Shown here in pieces: positions 56,395-64,000 of a DNA stretch of 64,000 bases. This DNA comes from an uncultured Lachnospiraceae bacterium. GTDB taxonomy: Bacteria; Bacillota; Clostridia; Lachnospirales; Lachnospiraceae. The position numbers were made by a program, and so were the translations under genes. The stretch spans positions 13,292 through 77,291 of the forward strand of contig CAJUPI010000009.1 of the NCBI GenBank assembly GCA_910588125.1. Reading direction: 5' to 3'. The first letter of the stretch is position 1; the number at the start of each line of letters is the position of its first letter. The notes beneath the pieces were generated by a model that had not been told where the DNA came from, ran no database searches, and saw only the letters and a program-made list of their open reading frames with translations.

Positions 56395-57435
56395 ATGACA
56401 GAAATCTACCCCGGATTTTTTCAGATTCAGCTGGCCAACGACGCCAGGCGTTCCAACCGGATCAACATTTTCTTGATCCCCGGCAACGACAGTTGCCGAA
56501 GCCTGATGATTGACACGGGTTACCGCACATTGGAAAACAAAAAGATCATGGATGAACTGCTCGTAAAGCACCGGATCCGCTATGATGACCTCGATATTTT
56601 TCTGACCCACAAACATCACGATCACACCGGCCTTGCCCACTTTTATGCCAATCGGGGAGCCCGTATTTTCATGAACCCGGAAGAAGATCGCCATGCCTAT
56701 GACTGCCTGTATTATAATAACAACCCACAGGCTTTGGAAGAGCAGGTGCACGTCCTGGCTACCGTCGGTGTCACCGAGAATCGCACGCCTGTTCTCTGGA
56801 ACCGCTTTATGGAGCTGAACCGGCAGATCCGGCAAGAAACACAGGATTCCATGTTCAATGAGATCAAAAACTACCGCTATGTTTCCATCACAGACGGCAT
56901 GGATTTTTACTATGGCAGTTACCATCTGAAAGCGATCCATTTAAAGGGGCATACCTTTGGGCAGATGGGGCTGGTGGATGAAGAACACCAGAGGGTTTTC
57001 CCTGCCGACCAGTTAATCGATGGTATCGTCCCGATTGTTGCCACTGCCTATCCGGACGAGCATCTGCTGGATTATTATTTCCGTTCTCTGGAAAGCTTTC
57101 AAAAGCGCTATGCCGGATATATGATCCATCCGGCACACAACCGGCCTTACCGCTGCGACGGTACTGTGCCGGCGCGAATCCTGTCCGCTTACCGCAAAAA
57201 GCTGGATACTGTCCGGGAAATCATACAAGCTGCCGGCCATCCCCTGACTACCCGCGAGATTGCCTTTTTAGCCTATGGCGCCGAGGATGAATTCGGATGG
57301 AAAGATCTGATGCAGACAAAAATGATCATTTCCAAGACCTTTTCCTGTCTGGAATACTTGCATGATAAGAAGGAGATCGCCCGTACCTGCGAGGATGAGA
57401 TTCTTTTCTGGAAAGCGCTTCCTTCCTCGTCATAA
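56395..57435 (+). CDS. MBL-fold metallo-hydrolase
   Basis: 346 aa. The metallo-beta-lactamase signature is THKHHDHTG (metal ligands HxHxDH), followed by GHTFGQMG and, near the C-terminal part, IHPAHNRPY. Substrate unknown; the family includes glyoxalase-like and lactonase-like enzymes. The C-terminal region (REIAFLAYGAEDEFG) resembles the helical extension of that group. ATG 56395; a weak CAGG site lies upstream. Seventy bp ahead of the ABC importer operon and possibly co-transcribed. Confidence 0.85.
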   Translation: MTEIYPGFFQIQLANDARRSNRINIFLIPGNDSCRSLMIDTGYRTLENKKIMDELLVKHRIRYDDLDIFLTHKHHDHTGLAHFYANRGARIFMNPEEDRHAYDCLYYNNNPQALEEQVHVLATVGVTENRTPVLWNRFMELNRQIRQETQDSMFNEIKNYRYVSITDGMDFYYGSYHLKAIHLKGHTFGQMGLVDEEHQRVFPADQLIDGIVPIVATAYPDEHLLDYYFRSLESFQKRYAGYMIHPAHNRPYRCDGTVPARILSAYRKKLDTVREIIQAAGHPLTTREIAFLAYGAEDEFGWKDLMQTKMIISKTFSCLEYLHDKKEIARTCEDEILFWKALPSSS

Positions 57436-57505
57436 AAAGATGTCTCCAGCAATCCCGGACAATCATGATAATCTGACACAAAACAGAAAGAGAGGACTAA
57501 GTATT

Positions 57506-58669
57506 ATGAAAAAGATCTGTTATATTTTAGCTGCCCTGGCTATAAGCGGTGTGCTGTCCGGCTGTTCTGGCAACCAGCCTGCCGCCGAAGCTTCAAAAGC
57601 CCTTCCCACAGAGACTGCCGCCGGTTCCTCGGCTGCCGAATCCACTGTCGCCGCCTTCACCGAGGCTGCCGGGGACACCGCCAACGCCCCGGCCCCTGAT
57701 GCCATCACGATCCCTGACCCCTCCGCCGCAGATACAGCTTCTATTGTTCCTGAGGATGTCACTGTACGGATCGGTTCTTTAAAAGGGCCTACTTCCATGG
57801 GCCTGGTCTGGCTCATGGAACAGTCAAAAAAGGGCGCGGCCGGCAACCAATACGAATTCACTATGGTAACAGCCGCCGATGAGCTGCTGGCCAAGGTAGC
57901 TTCCGGCGAGCTGGATATCGCTCTGATCCCCGCTAATGTGGCAAGCGTATTGTACAATAAGACACAGGGCAAGATTGCTGTGATTGATATCAACACACTG
58001 GGAGTCTTGGATATTGTCGCTGCCGATGATTCCATTCAAAGCATCGCCGATTTAAAAGGCAGGACGGTTTATATGACCGGCAAAGGTACAACGCCAGATT
58101 ATGTTTTCCGCTATCTTATGTCCGGTAACGGCCTGTCCGAGGCAGATCTGACCCTGGAATTCAAATCGGAACCAACTGAGGTTGCCGCTCTCTTAAAAGA
58201 GCAGCCAGATGCCATCGGCCTGCTGCCACAGCCATTCGTGACCGCTGCCTGCGCCCAGAATGAATCGTTGAAAATCGTGCTGGATCTGACAGAGGAATGG
58301 GAAAAGATACAAAGTGACAGCAAAAGCCGCCTGGTGACCGGCGTCACTGTCGTCCGGCGCCCCTTCCTGGAGGAAAATCCCAATGCCGTCGCCCTGTTTT
58401 TGGCAGAGCATCAAGCATCTGCTGCTTTTACCGCTTCCAACCCGGATGCCGCTGCAGAGCTGATCGCCGATCTGGGGATCATCGAAAAGGCCCCGATTGC
58501 CAAAAAGTCTCTCCCTTACTGCAACATCACTTGTCTGACCGGCGAAGAGATGAAGGATGCCTTAAGCGGCTACCTGCAGGTTTTGTATGAACAGGATCCG
58601 GCTTCTGTCGGCGGCAAACTGCCGGAAGACGACTTTTATTACTATGAAAGTTCAGCGCTTCGGCGCTGA
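57506..58669 (+). CDS. NitT/TauT-type ABC substrate-binding lipoprotein
   Basis: 387 aa lipoprotein (lipobox GVLSGCSG). A long Ala/Thr/Pro-rich spacer at about 25-95 leads into a periplasmic-binding fold (VTVRIGSLKGPTSMGLVWLMEQ, ELDIALIPANVASVLYN, LKGRTVYMTGKGTTPDYVFRYLM). Resembles the NMT1/THI5-like group that binds thiamine precursors, sulfonates, nitrate or bicarbonate; I cannot pick one. Two strong hairpins follow the stop and could stabilise this part of the mRNA. Confidence 0.85.
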   Translation: MKKICYILAALAISGVLSGCSGNQPAAEASKALPTETAAGSSAAESTVAAFTEAAGDTANAPAPDAITIPDPSAADTASIVPEDVTVRIGSLKGPTSMGLVWLMEQSKKGAAGNQYEFTMVTAADELLAKVASGELDIALIPANVASVLYNKTQGKIAVIDINTLGVLDIVAADDSIQSIADLKGRTVYMTGKGTTPDYVFRYLMSGNGLSEADLTLEFKSEPTEVAALLKEQPDAIGLLPQPFVTAACAQNESLKIVLDLTEEWEKIQSDSKSRLVTGVTVVRRPFLEENPNAVALFLAEHQASAAFTASNPDAAAELIADLGIIEKAPIAKKSLPYCNITCLTGEEMKDALSGYLQVLYEQDPASVGGKLPEDDFYYYESSALRR

Positions 58670-58727
58670 ACTGTGCGAAAACGGGGTCACAAAGTGACAT
58701 CTTCCATTCCCGTTTTCTGCACATCCG
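58648..58727 (+). promoter_or_regulatory. Paired intercistronic hairpins after the binding-protein gene
   Basis: A perfect GTTCAGCGC-TTCG-GCGCTGAAC hairpin overlaps the last codons and the stop. It is followed by TGTGCGAAAACGGG pairing with CCCGTTTTCTGCACA around an inner GTCAC/GTGAC stem. Such structures often raise the level of binding protein over the permease mRNA. No T-run follows. Confidence 0.6.
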
Positions 58728-58835
58728 CCGGAGGCTCAAAGTAAATCCTCTTTCATTCATAGTGGTGCCGAGAAAGCGGCATGGGGGTACTATGAAACCC
58801 TTGACGAATAGGCACAGATACAGAAAGGAATCCCC

Positions 58836-59591
58836 ATGTCCTCTTCTCCTCGCATCCGTAAAATCGGAATTTTTCTCTTTTGGATTGCAGTGTGGCAGAT
58901 TGCCGCACTGTTAATTGATAATTCCATCGTGTTCGTGGGGCCATATCCTGTGCTCCGCGCTTTTTGTGCCCTTCTGCCAACCCCTGGCTTCTGGCTGTCA
59001 GTGGGCCGCTCCTTGGGAAAGATCACCCTGGGTTTTTTAGTTGCCTTTATCTGTGGGCTGGCAACAGGAAGCCTGGCGTATCATTTTGTCCTCCTTCGGG
59101 AATTCTTAGAGCCAATCATCCGTCTGATGAAATCCGTGCCGGTAGCTTCCTTTGTCATCCTGGCACTGATTGGGATCGGTTCTGCAAATTTGGCCGTTTT
59201 CATCTCTTTTCTGGTCGTATTCCCCATTCTCTATGTGAACACGATTGCCGGACTGGAAAATACTGACCAGAAGCTTCTCGAGATGGCCCGCGTCTTTTCC
59301 ATCGCTCCCGCAGGACGGATCCGCTGTATTTACCTCCCGGCGCTTCTACCCTATCTGACCAGCGGCTGCCGCATCGCATTAGGCATGAGCTGGAAGTCCG
59401 GAATTGCCGCCGAGGTCATCGGCGTCCCCTCCCATACCATCGGTGAGAACCTGTACATGGCCAAAATCTATCTGAGCACCGCAGAGCTGCTTGCCTGGAC
59501 AATCGTGATTATCCTGGTCAGCGCATTATTTGAAAAGCTATTTCTGTTTCTTTTAGAGAAAGGAGTCCGCATATGCTTCCGTTTCAGCTAA
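58836..59591 (+). CDS. NitT/TauT-type ABC permease
   Basis: 251 aa with six apparent helices and the SsuC/TauC-type permease loop (LLEMARVFSIAPAGRIRCIYLPALLP). Starts at ATG 58836 with AAAGGAA upstream and overlaps the ATPase gene by 19 bp, indicating coupled translation. Confidence 0.9.
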   Translation: MSSSPRIRKIGIFLFWIAVWQIAALLIDNSIVFVGPYPVLRAFCALLPTPGFWLSVGRSLGKITLGFLVAFICGLATGSLAYHFVLLREFLEPIIRLMKSVPVASFVILALIGIGSANLAVFISFLVVFPILYVNTIAGLENTDQKLLEMARVFSIAPAGRIRCIYLPALLPYLTSGCRIALGMSWKSGIAAEVIGVPSHTIGENLYMAKIYLSTAELLAWTIVIILVSALFEKLFLFLLEKGVRICFRFS

Positions 59592-60208
59592 AAATTCACA
59601 ACCTCTCCAAAACCTACGGAGAACTCCTGGTATGGAACCAGCTGAATCTGACCCTTGACTCCGGGCAAATTTACTGTCTGATGGGTTCCTCCGGCATCGG
59701 CAAAACTACCTTATTCCGGATTCTTCTGGGTTTGGAACAGCCGGATAGCGGTTCTTTTTCTCTGGAACCGCCGCCCGGCTGCAAATTGACTGCTGTGTTT
59801 CAGGAAGATCGGCTCTGTGAAGCCTTTACCCCCATTGACAATGTCTTCCTCACTGCCGGCAGTGTTTTAACCCGCCGGCAAATCACGGATGAACTCTCCC
59901 GGCTGCTTCCCCGTAAATCCCTCACCCGCCCGATTTACACACTCAGCGGCGGCATGAAACGCCGTGTCGCTATCGCCCGCGCCTTGCTTACTCCCTCCTG
60001 CGGTATTCTTATGGACGAACCCTTCACCGGGCTGGACGAGCAAACCCGTCATCTGGTCATTGACTATGTAAAGGAAAAAGCCGACGGGCGGCTGCTGGTT
60101 GTGGCAACGCATCAGGAAGAAGACAAAAAAGCTCTGGGCGGTATTTTGCTTTGTCCGTTCGCTGAAACTGTTCATGCCTCCGAAACCGCCCCCTTCGGGC
60201 TCTGTTGA
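59573..60208 (+). CDS. NitT/TauT-type ABC ATPase
   Basis: 211 aa, slightly short. Walker A GSSGIGKTTL, signature LSGGMKRRVAIARA, Walker B GILMDEPFTGLD, switch VATHQEEDKKAL. The Q-loop reads AVFQEDRLCEAFTPIDNV. Completes the importer; the gene ends before the EamA gene on the opposite strand. Confidence 0.93.
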   Translation: MLPFQLKIHNLSKTYGELLVWNQLNLTLDSGQIYCLMGSSGIGKTTLFRILLGLEQPDSGSFSLEPPPGCKLTAVFQEDRLCEAFTPIDNVFLTAGSVLTRRQITDELSRLLPRKSLTRPIYTLSGGMKRRVAIARALLTPSCGILMDEPFTGLDEQTRHLVIDYVKEKADGRLLVVATHQEEDKKALGGILLCPFAETVHASETAPFGLC

Positions 60209-60249
60209 CCTTATTCTGCTGCCTTAGCTATTAATCCTGTAATTCCTGT

Positions 60250-61191
60250 TCACTGAGCACGGCGTTCCCTGTTCACCACATAGATTCCCAGACAGACCAG
60301 AATTAATGCCACAAGGGTATTCCAGGTCAAGGCTTGCCCACTTTCCCCCAAAAAAATTGCTGACAAAAGCACACCAAACATGGGATTCATAAATCCAAAA
60401 ACAGTCACACGGCTCACCGGATTATATTTCAGCAATACTCCCCACAGTGTATAAGCAACCGCCGATAAAAATCCCATATACAAAAGAAGCGCATAAGCAG
60501 CAGGGCCTGCCGCTCCTGACAGAGAGCCGCCGCAGGCTGCACCAATGATGAGCAGCGCAAGCCCCCCTGCCATAAACTGATAGCCGGATAGGGTAACTAC
60601 GTCAAAATCCCTCGCATACTTCTTTACCAGCGAACCAGAAACCGCATAAAAAAGCTGCGCAAACAGCACAAATCCCTCGCCAAAAAAGGAGAACGAAAAC
60701 ATCCCGTCCGTTCCGGCACCAGCCAGGTTCACAATCGCAATTCCCAAAAATCCCAAAATGCATCCGGCAATTTTATGCATCTCCAGCTTCTCATACCGAA
60801 AAACCAGACTGGCACACAACATAGAAAAGAACACATTTGTCCCGGTAATAATTGCACTGTGTACCCCACTGGCATGAGACAATCCCACATAGTAAAACAT
60901 ATACTGCAAAATGGTTTGGGACAAAGCCAGGCTGGCAACAGCAGTTCCCGATCCCTTAGGCGGCAAAATCCAATGTCCGCTGATTATACTGTGGTACATG
61001 ATAACCAAAAATCCTGCCAGCAAAAAGCGGATTCCGGCAAACATCAGGATCGAAGCCGTATCCGACGGTTCAATCTGAAACCATTCATAGCCGATCTTAA
61101 TTGACGGAGCGGCACTGCCCCATAAAAAGCAACAGAGGCCGGCAACCAAAAGAACTATTTTCCTATCCGTTAAATCAATCTTATTTTTCAT
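60250..61191 (-). CDS. EamA/DMT-family transporter (second)
   Basis: 313 aa with ten apparent helices in two EamA halves (LLVAGLCCFLWGSAAPSIKIGYEW; GVLLKYNPVSRVTVFGFMNPMFGVLLSAIFLGE). Substrate unknown. Divergent from the following lipoprotein hydrolase gene. Confidence 0.9.
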   Translation of the reverse strand: MKNKIDLTDRKIVLLVAGLCCFLWGSAAPSIKIGYEWFQIEPSDTASILMFAGIRFLLAGFLVIMYHSIISGHWILPPKGSGTAVASLALSQTILQYMFYYVGLSHASGVHSAIITGTNVFFSMLCASLVFRYEKLEMHKIAGCILGFLGIAIVNLAGAGTDGMFSFSFFGEGFVLFAQLFYAVSGSLVKKYARDFDVVTLSGYQFMAGGLALLIIGAACGGSLSGAAGPAAYALLLYMGFLSAVAYTLWGVLLKYNPVSRVTVFGFMNPMFGVLLSAIFLGESGQALTWNTLVALILVCLGIYVVNRERRAQ

Positions 61192-61242
61192 TTTATCTCA
61201 AGCTCCCCTTCTCACTTTTTTGGTTCTTTCTCTATAAAATGA

Positions 61243-61271
61243 TTGTGCCATTGAGGAAATACCGATATAAT
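61243..61271 (+). promoter_or_regulatory. Promoter of the lipoprotein hydrolase gene
   Basis: TTGTGC (61243-61248), 17-bp spacer, perfect TATAAT (61266-61271), 36 bp before ATG 61307. Confidence 0.6.
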
Positions 61272-61306
61272 AATGATACATCAATTACAAAAGGAAGGTA
61301 ACACAT

Positions 61307-62779
61307 ATGAAAATTATGAAGCACTGGAAAGCCATTACCATTCTGCTGGTAATATCAGCTATCCTCACCGTTTCCTGCGGTGCTCCACAAAAAGACACTG
61401 CCCACGTTGATAATTCACAAGCCAGTTCTTTTACAAAAAACGGCTCTGCCTCGTCTAGAATACAAGATTTCAGCAATTTTGCCCAGACGCATGACACTTT
61501 TACCACCACACTGACCAAAAAGAGAAACGATAATTCCGCCATTCCCGCTCCTCCGGAGGAACTCTTTGACCTGGTCCATTATCCCTCCAAAGTCGGGGAT
61601 CTGGCCGCTTACATATCCAGCGATCCTCAGGATGGGCAAAAGCACCCTATCATAATATGGATCGTGGGCGGTTGGGGCAACAGGATCGACGATTTCCCCT
61701 GGGTTTACCCGAATTGGGATAATGATCAGACAGGCTCCGCTTTCTGGCAAGCCGGTCTTTTGGCCATGTACCCCTCCTTCCGGGGCGGGAACGGCAATCC
61801 CGGCCATTTTGAGGCGCTTTTCGGAGAAGTAGATGATGTGATCTCCGCTTATGAATACGCTGCTTCTCTGCCTTATGTAGATCCGGAACGCATCTATCTG
61901 GGAGGCCATAGCACAGGCGGCACCCGTGCTCTGTTAGCCTCCGAGTACGCGGACAAATTCCGGGCGGTTTTCTGCTTTGGTGCTGTGGACGAGATTAAAT
62001 ATCACAACAACTCCCAGTTTACCTTTGATACAAAAAATGAAAATGAGCATATTATGCGTTCCCCCATTTACTGGCTGGATAATATAAAAACACCCACTTT
62101 TCTTGTCGAAGGCAGCGAAGGCAATTCGGAAAACCTGAAACGAATGCTGCTGGCGTCCCAAAATGAAAATATCCACGGTTTTATCATAGAGGGCGCTGAC
62201 CATTTCACAGTGCTGGCGCCTCTCACAAGACTTTTCGCCCAGAAAATTCTTGCAGATACTGACGAAGAATTCAATATCTCTGTTACTCAAGAAGAGCTCG
62301 ACGAAGCTATGAAGCAGGATCCTCCCATTCCCGTACCGGTAATGACCAGCCGCAGAATTGAAGAGCTTGGCCTGACCTTCTCCTGTCCATATCTTTGGGA
62401 GATCGCACCGGACGAAGATGATGACACGCTCCTGATTGCCTGTTCACGTTATGAGGAAGACAATCCATGGGATATGTCAGTGCTCTATATTTCGTCCTAT
62501 ACATCGGAGGATAGCTCCTATTTGCAGGGCCTGAACAGCTATCTGTCTGTCGAAGGCTTTGAGACCAGGGAAATCACCATCAATGGATATGCTGCCATTG
62601 ACGCTTCTAATATGCTGCAGAACGATGACGGGGAAAATTTTTATCAACGCTATGTGGGCCTTCAAAACGATTCCCTTTTTGTAGATTTTACTTTCCTGGT
62701 TCATGAAAGCTTTCTGGACGAAGCAGATGCTTTATTTCAGACCGTAATTGACAGTATATCGTTTGATGAATCCGAATAA
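61307..62779 (+). CDS. Alpha/beta-hydrolase lipoprotein (prolyl-oligopeptidase-like)
   Basis: 490 aa. Lipobox AILTVSCG (Cys at about 24), a linker, then an alpha/beta-hydrolase domain at about 85-320: HPIIIWIVGGWGNRID, YPSFRGGNGNPGHFEALFGEVDD, nucleophile Ser in GGHSTGGTRALLASEYAD, and probable His in GADHFTVLAP. A C-terminal domain of about 150 residues (VPVMTSRRIEELGLTFSCPYLWEI .. FLDEADALFQTVIDSISF) looks like the PsbP/DUF1795-type fold. Surface esterase or peptidase is inferred. Confidence 0.85.
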   Translation: MKIMKHWKAITILLVISAILTVSCGAPQKDTAHVDNSQASSFTKNGSASSRIQDFSNFAQTHDTFTTTLTKKRNDNSAIPAPPEELFDLVHYPSKVGDLAAYISSDPQDGQKHPIIIWIVGGWGNRIDDFPWVYPNWDNDQTGSAFWQAGLLAMYPSFRGGNGNPGHFEALFGEVDDVISAYEYAASLPYVDPERIYLGGHSTGGTRALLASEYADKFRAVFCFGAVDEIKYHNNSQFTFDTKNENEHIMRSPIYWLDNIKTPTFLVEGSEGNSENLKRMLLASQNENIHGFIIEGADHFTVLAPLTRLFAQKILADTDEEFNISVTQEELDEAMKQDPPIPVPVMTSRRIEELGLTFSCPYLWEIAPDEDDDTLLIACSRYEEDNPWDMSVLYISSYTSEDSSYLQGLNSYLSVEGFETREITINGYAAIDASNMLQNDDGENFYQRYVGLQNDSLFVDFTFLVHESFLDEADALFQTVIDSISFDESE

Positions 62780-62793
62780 ACTCAAATAACCAG

Positions 62794-62849
62794 GAGATTG
62801 CTGTAAAATAACCGTTCCGATTGGGATTGTTGAATTTTACAGCAATCTC
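62794..62849. terminator. Bidirectional terminator between convergent genes
   Basis: Perfect 16-bp stem: GAGATTGCTGTAAAAT and ATTTTACAGCAATCTC with a 24-base loop. Confidence 0.75.
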
Positions 62850-62881
62850 TGCCCTCCCTAATAATCCACAGGATCCATCCT

Positions 62882-63559
62882 TCAATCGGTTACAATCACA
62901 TAACTTCCTTCTCCACAAAATCCTTTTCCTTCCCCATCCTTCCTGGACCATTTTGCCACGATCTCATATATTTTATCAGGCTTTAGCCAGATCTTTTCCG
63001 ACCCCTTGTATATCCTCTCCGACGGCTCTGTTGGATTGGCCTTTCCCAACTGGCTTACCTCCCATTCCCGGACAATTAATGTCTCTGGCATGATCTCACA
63101 GTGAAAAATATAATCGGCTTCTTCTTGTTGGCTATCGTCCCGAAGCTTCAAAATATCTTCCTGGTCCGCAGCGGCTTCCAGAGGAGGCCTGCCACAGACG
63201 TTTACTGTTCCCAATTCATTCCCATCCTGCCAGCTCCATATGTAATAATCCGGCTTTACCAAAAACGAATCTGCCGCGCCGGGCCCTGCATCTATAAGTT
63301 CAATATCCGGGGCTGCCGTCAGAAAAACATCTTTTTCCTCTTTCAATGGCAACCGCATCTCATTATCCGCTTTTTCCGCCGTCCCACCGGTTGTCTTATC
63401 TTTCGTCTCTGCCTCCGGGTTCCTGCACATTCCAAGAAACTCTTCTGAGATTTCATATTCCTGGTTTTGAGCATAGGACATCTCCAGCTTTTGACAATTG
63501 ACAAAGGCTGCTGCCATTCCAGCCAGCAAATAAGCCTTAACCCTTTTTCCTTTTTGCAT
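62882..63559 (-). CDS. Exported protein of unknown function
   Basis: 225 aa, not recognised. ATG 63559 (MQKGKRVK) is used because GGAGG lies nine bases upstream; an in-frame start at 63649 is longer. A signal-like segment (AYLLAGMAAAFVNCQKLEMSYAQ) is followed by an acidic spacer and a mostly polar domain that contains YYIWSWQDGNELGTV, DYIFHCEIMPETLIVREWEV, and a Trp/Lys-rich C-terminus (SEKIWLKPDKIYEIVAKW). No cysteine pairs or catalytic motif stand out. Next to tRNA genes. Confidence 0.65.
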   Translation of the reverse strand: MQKGKRVKAYLLAGMAAAFVNCQKLEMSYAQNQEYEISEEFLGMCRNPEAETKDKTTGGTAEKADNEMRLPLKEEKDVFLTAAPDIELIDAGPGAADSFLVKPDYYIWSWQDGNELGTVNVCGRPPLEAAADQEDILKLRDDSQQEEADYIFHCEIMPETLIVREWEVSQLGKANPTEPSERIYKGSEKIWLKPDKIYEIVAKWSRKDGEGKGFCGEGSYVIVTD

Positions 63560-63752
63560 CAATCTTTTCCTCCTCTCTGCCATTTGAATATTCTCTCGCT
63601 CCGAAGCGCAGTTGCTACCGCAACCATTTTCCTTATGCGCGTAGCCCACATCTTCCGAAAGGCTTTTGTTTCATAGGGCGCAGTTTCCTTTGAATCAAAA
63701 AAACAGCCGCTATCCATATTATGATAATAAGGATTACGACTGTTCCTGCAGC

Positions 63753-63824
63753 TGGGCTAGCTGGATTCGAACCAGCGAAATGCAGGAGTCAAAGTCCTGT
63801 GCCTTACCGCTTGGCGATAGCCCA
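63753..63824 (-). tRNA. tRNA-Gln (anticodon TTG)
   Basis: 72 nt, with a 7-bp acceptor stem (TGGGCTA/TAGCCCA), a T-loop GGTTCGAATCC and an anticodon loop CTTTGACTC reading TTG. CCA is not encoded: beyond TGGGCTAG.. the 3' side is TAGCCCA then GCT. Confidence 0.93.
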
Positions 63825-63937
63825 AAATCAAGATCCTCAAGACTTTCTGAACTGCTTTTACACATGATCTGCTTACTTTCCTTGAGTCCTGTATTATAAT
63901 AGCATAGTTTGCATGCGTTTGCAAGCAAAAACACCAA

Positions 63938-64000
63938 TGCGGGTAACAGGACTTGAACCTGCACGGTTGCCCGCCAGCTCCTAAGGCTGGTGCGTCTGCC
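63938..64000 (-). tRNA. tRNA-Leu (anticodon TAG), 5' part beyond the window
   Basis: The 3' 63 nt are seen. The anticodon stem-loop CCAGC-CTTAGGA-GCTGG reads TAG; a long variable arm (CGGGCAACCGT) marks a class II tRNA, and the T-loop GGTTCAAGTCC and 3' acceptor TACCCGCA are normal. The D-arm and 5' acceptor strand lie past position 64000. Confidence 0.9.

Noticed and set aside
56281..56940. Minus-strand ORF of 219 codons
   Set aside because: Complement of the MBL-fold gene, which has the complete metal-binding motif on the plus strand.

Overview
The window reads as chromosomal DNA of an endospore-forming, anaerobic Gram-positive gut-type Clostridia, most likely Lachnospiraceae. The evidence is a type III glutamine synthetase, class II fructose-bisphosphate aldolase, a SpoIIR and a CotS-like protein, purine-rich Shine-Dalgarno sites, ChW-like repeats on a polysaccharide deacetylase, and a glycan-utilisation operon with a LacI regulator. 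No phage genes, transposase, plasmid functions or CRISPR array were seen. Most genes are on the minus strand.

Layout. (1) 1-11913: a minus-strand beta-mannan operon. It runs from a LacI regulator and a sugar-binding lipoprotein through two permeases and a cell-anchored GH26 mannanase to a very large secreted beta-repeat protein that leaves the window at the left. Two of its genes are broken: the binding protein by a one-base shift in a G run, the repeat protein by two in-frame stops. (2) 12059-15479: long palindromic repeats around glnN. (3) 15517-24413: housekeeping and envelope genes (NapH-like ferredoxin membrane protein, fba, thrC, thioesterase, phosphoglucomutase, CotS-like kinase, deacetylase, a 55-aa FeoB-associated-type protein). 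(4) 24623-31458: an unusual catabolic cluster of anion transporter, arylsulfate sulfotransferase, an AraC regulator fused to a TIM-barrel domain, a Tm-1-like ATP-binding protein and a stand-alone TIM-barrel paralogue. (5) 31773-42670: rpoC, rpoB, a conserved small membrane protein, a DUF1934 protein, murI and ddl. (6) 43144-51364: spoIIR, then an RND efflux operon (tetR, adaptor, pump, two TolC-like proteins) behind a consensus promoter carrying three operator-like palindromes. (7) 51674-63559: two EamA transporters, a heterodimeric ABC exporter, an MBL hydrolase, a NitT/TauT-type ABC importer, a lipoprotein hydrolase and an unknown secreted protein. (8) 63753-64000: tRNA-Gln and the 3' part of tRNA-Leu.

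The most unusual feature is a dispersed family of palindromic intergenic elements. They have AATGNCATT-like ends, CCATGG-containing inner ends and, in the four ~300-bp copies, an invariant hairpin apex. Within each copy the two arms match almost perfectly, yet arm sequence differs between copies. Shorter members have unrelated arms, and one supplies the rpoC terminator. The second highlight is the TIM-barrel/AraC/Tm-1/sulfotransferase cluster: a regulator has the same fold as an enzyme it probably controls, and a shared motif of about 20 bp lies upstream of two of its transcription units. Domain names come from reading the translations by eye; no database search was run.
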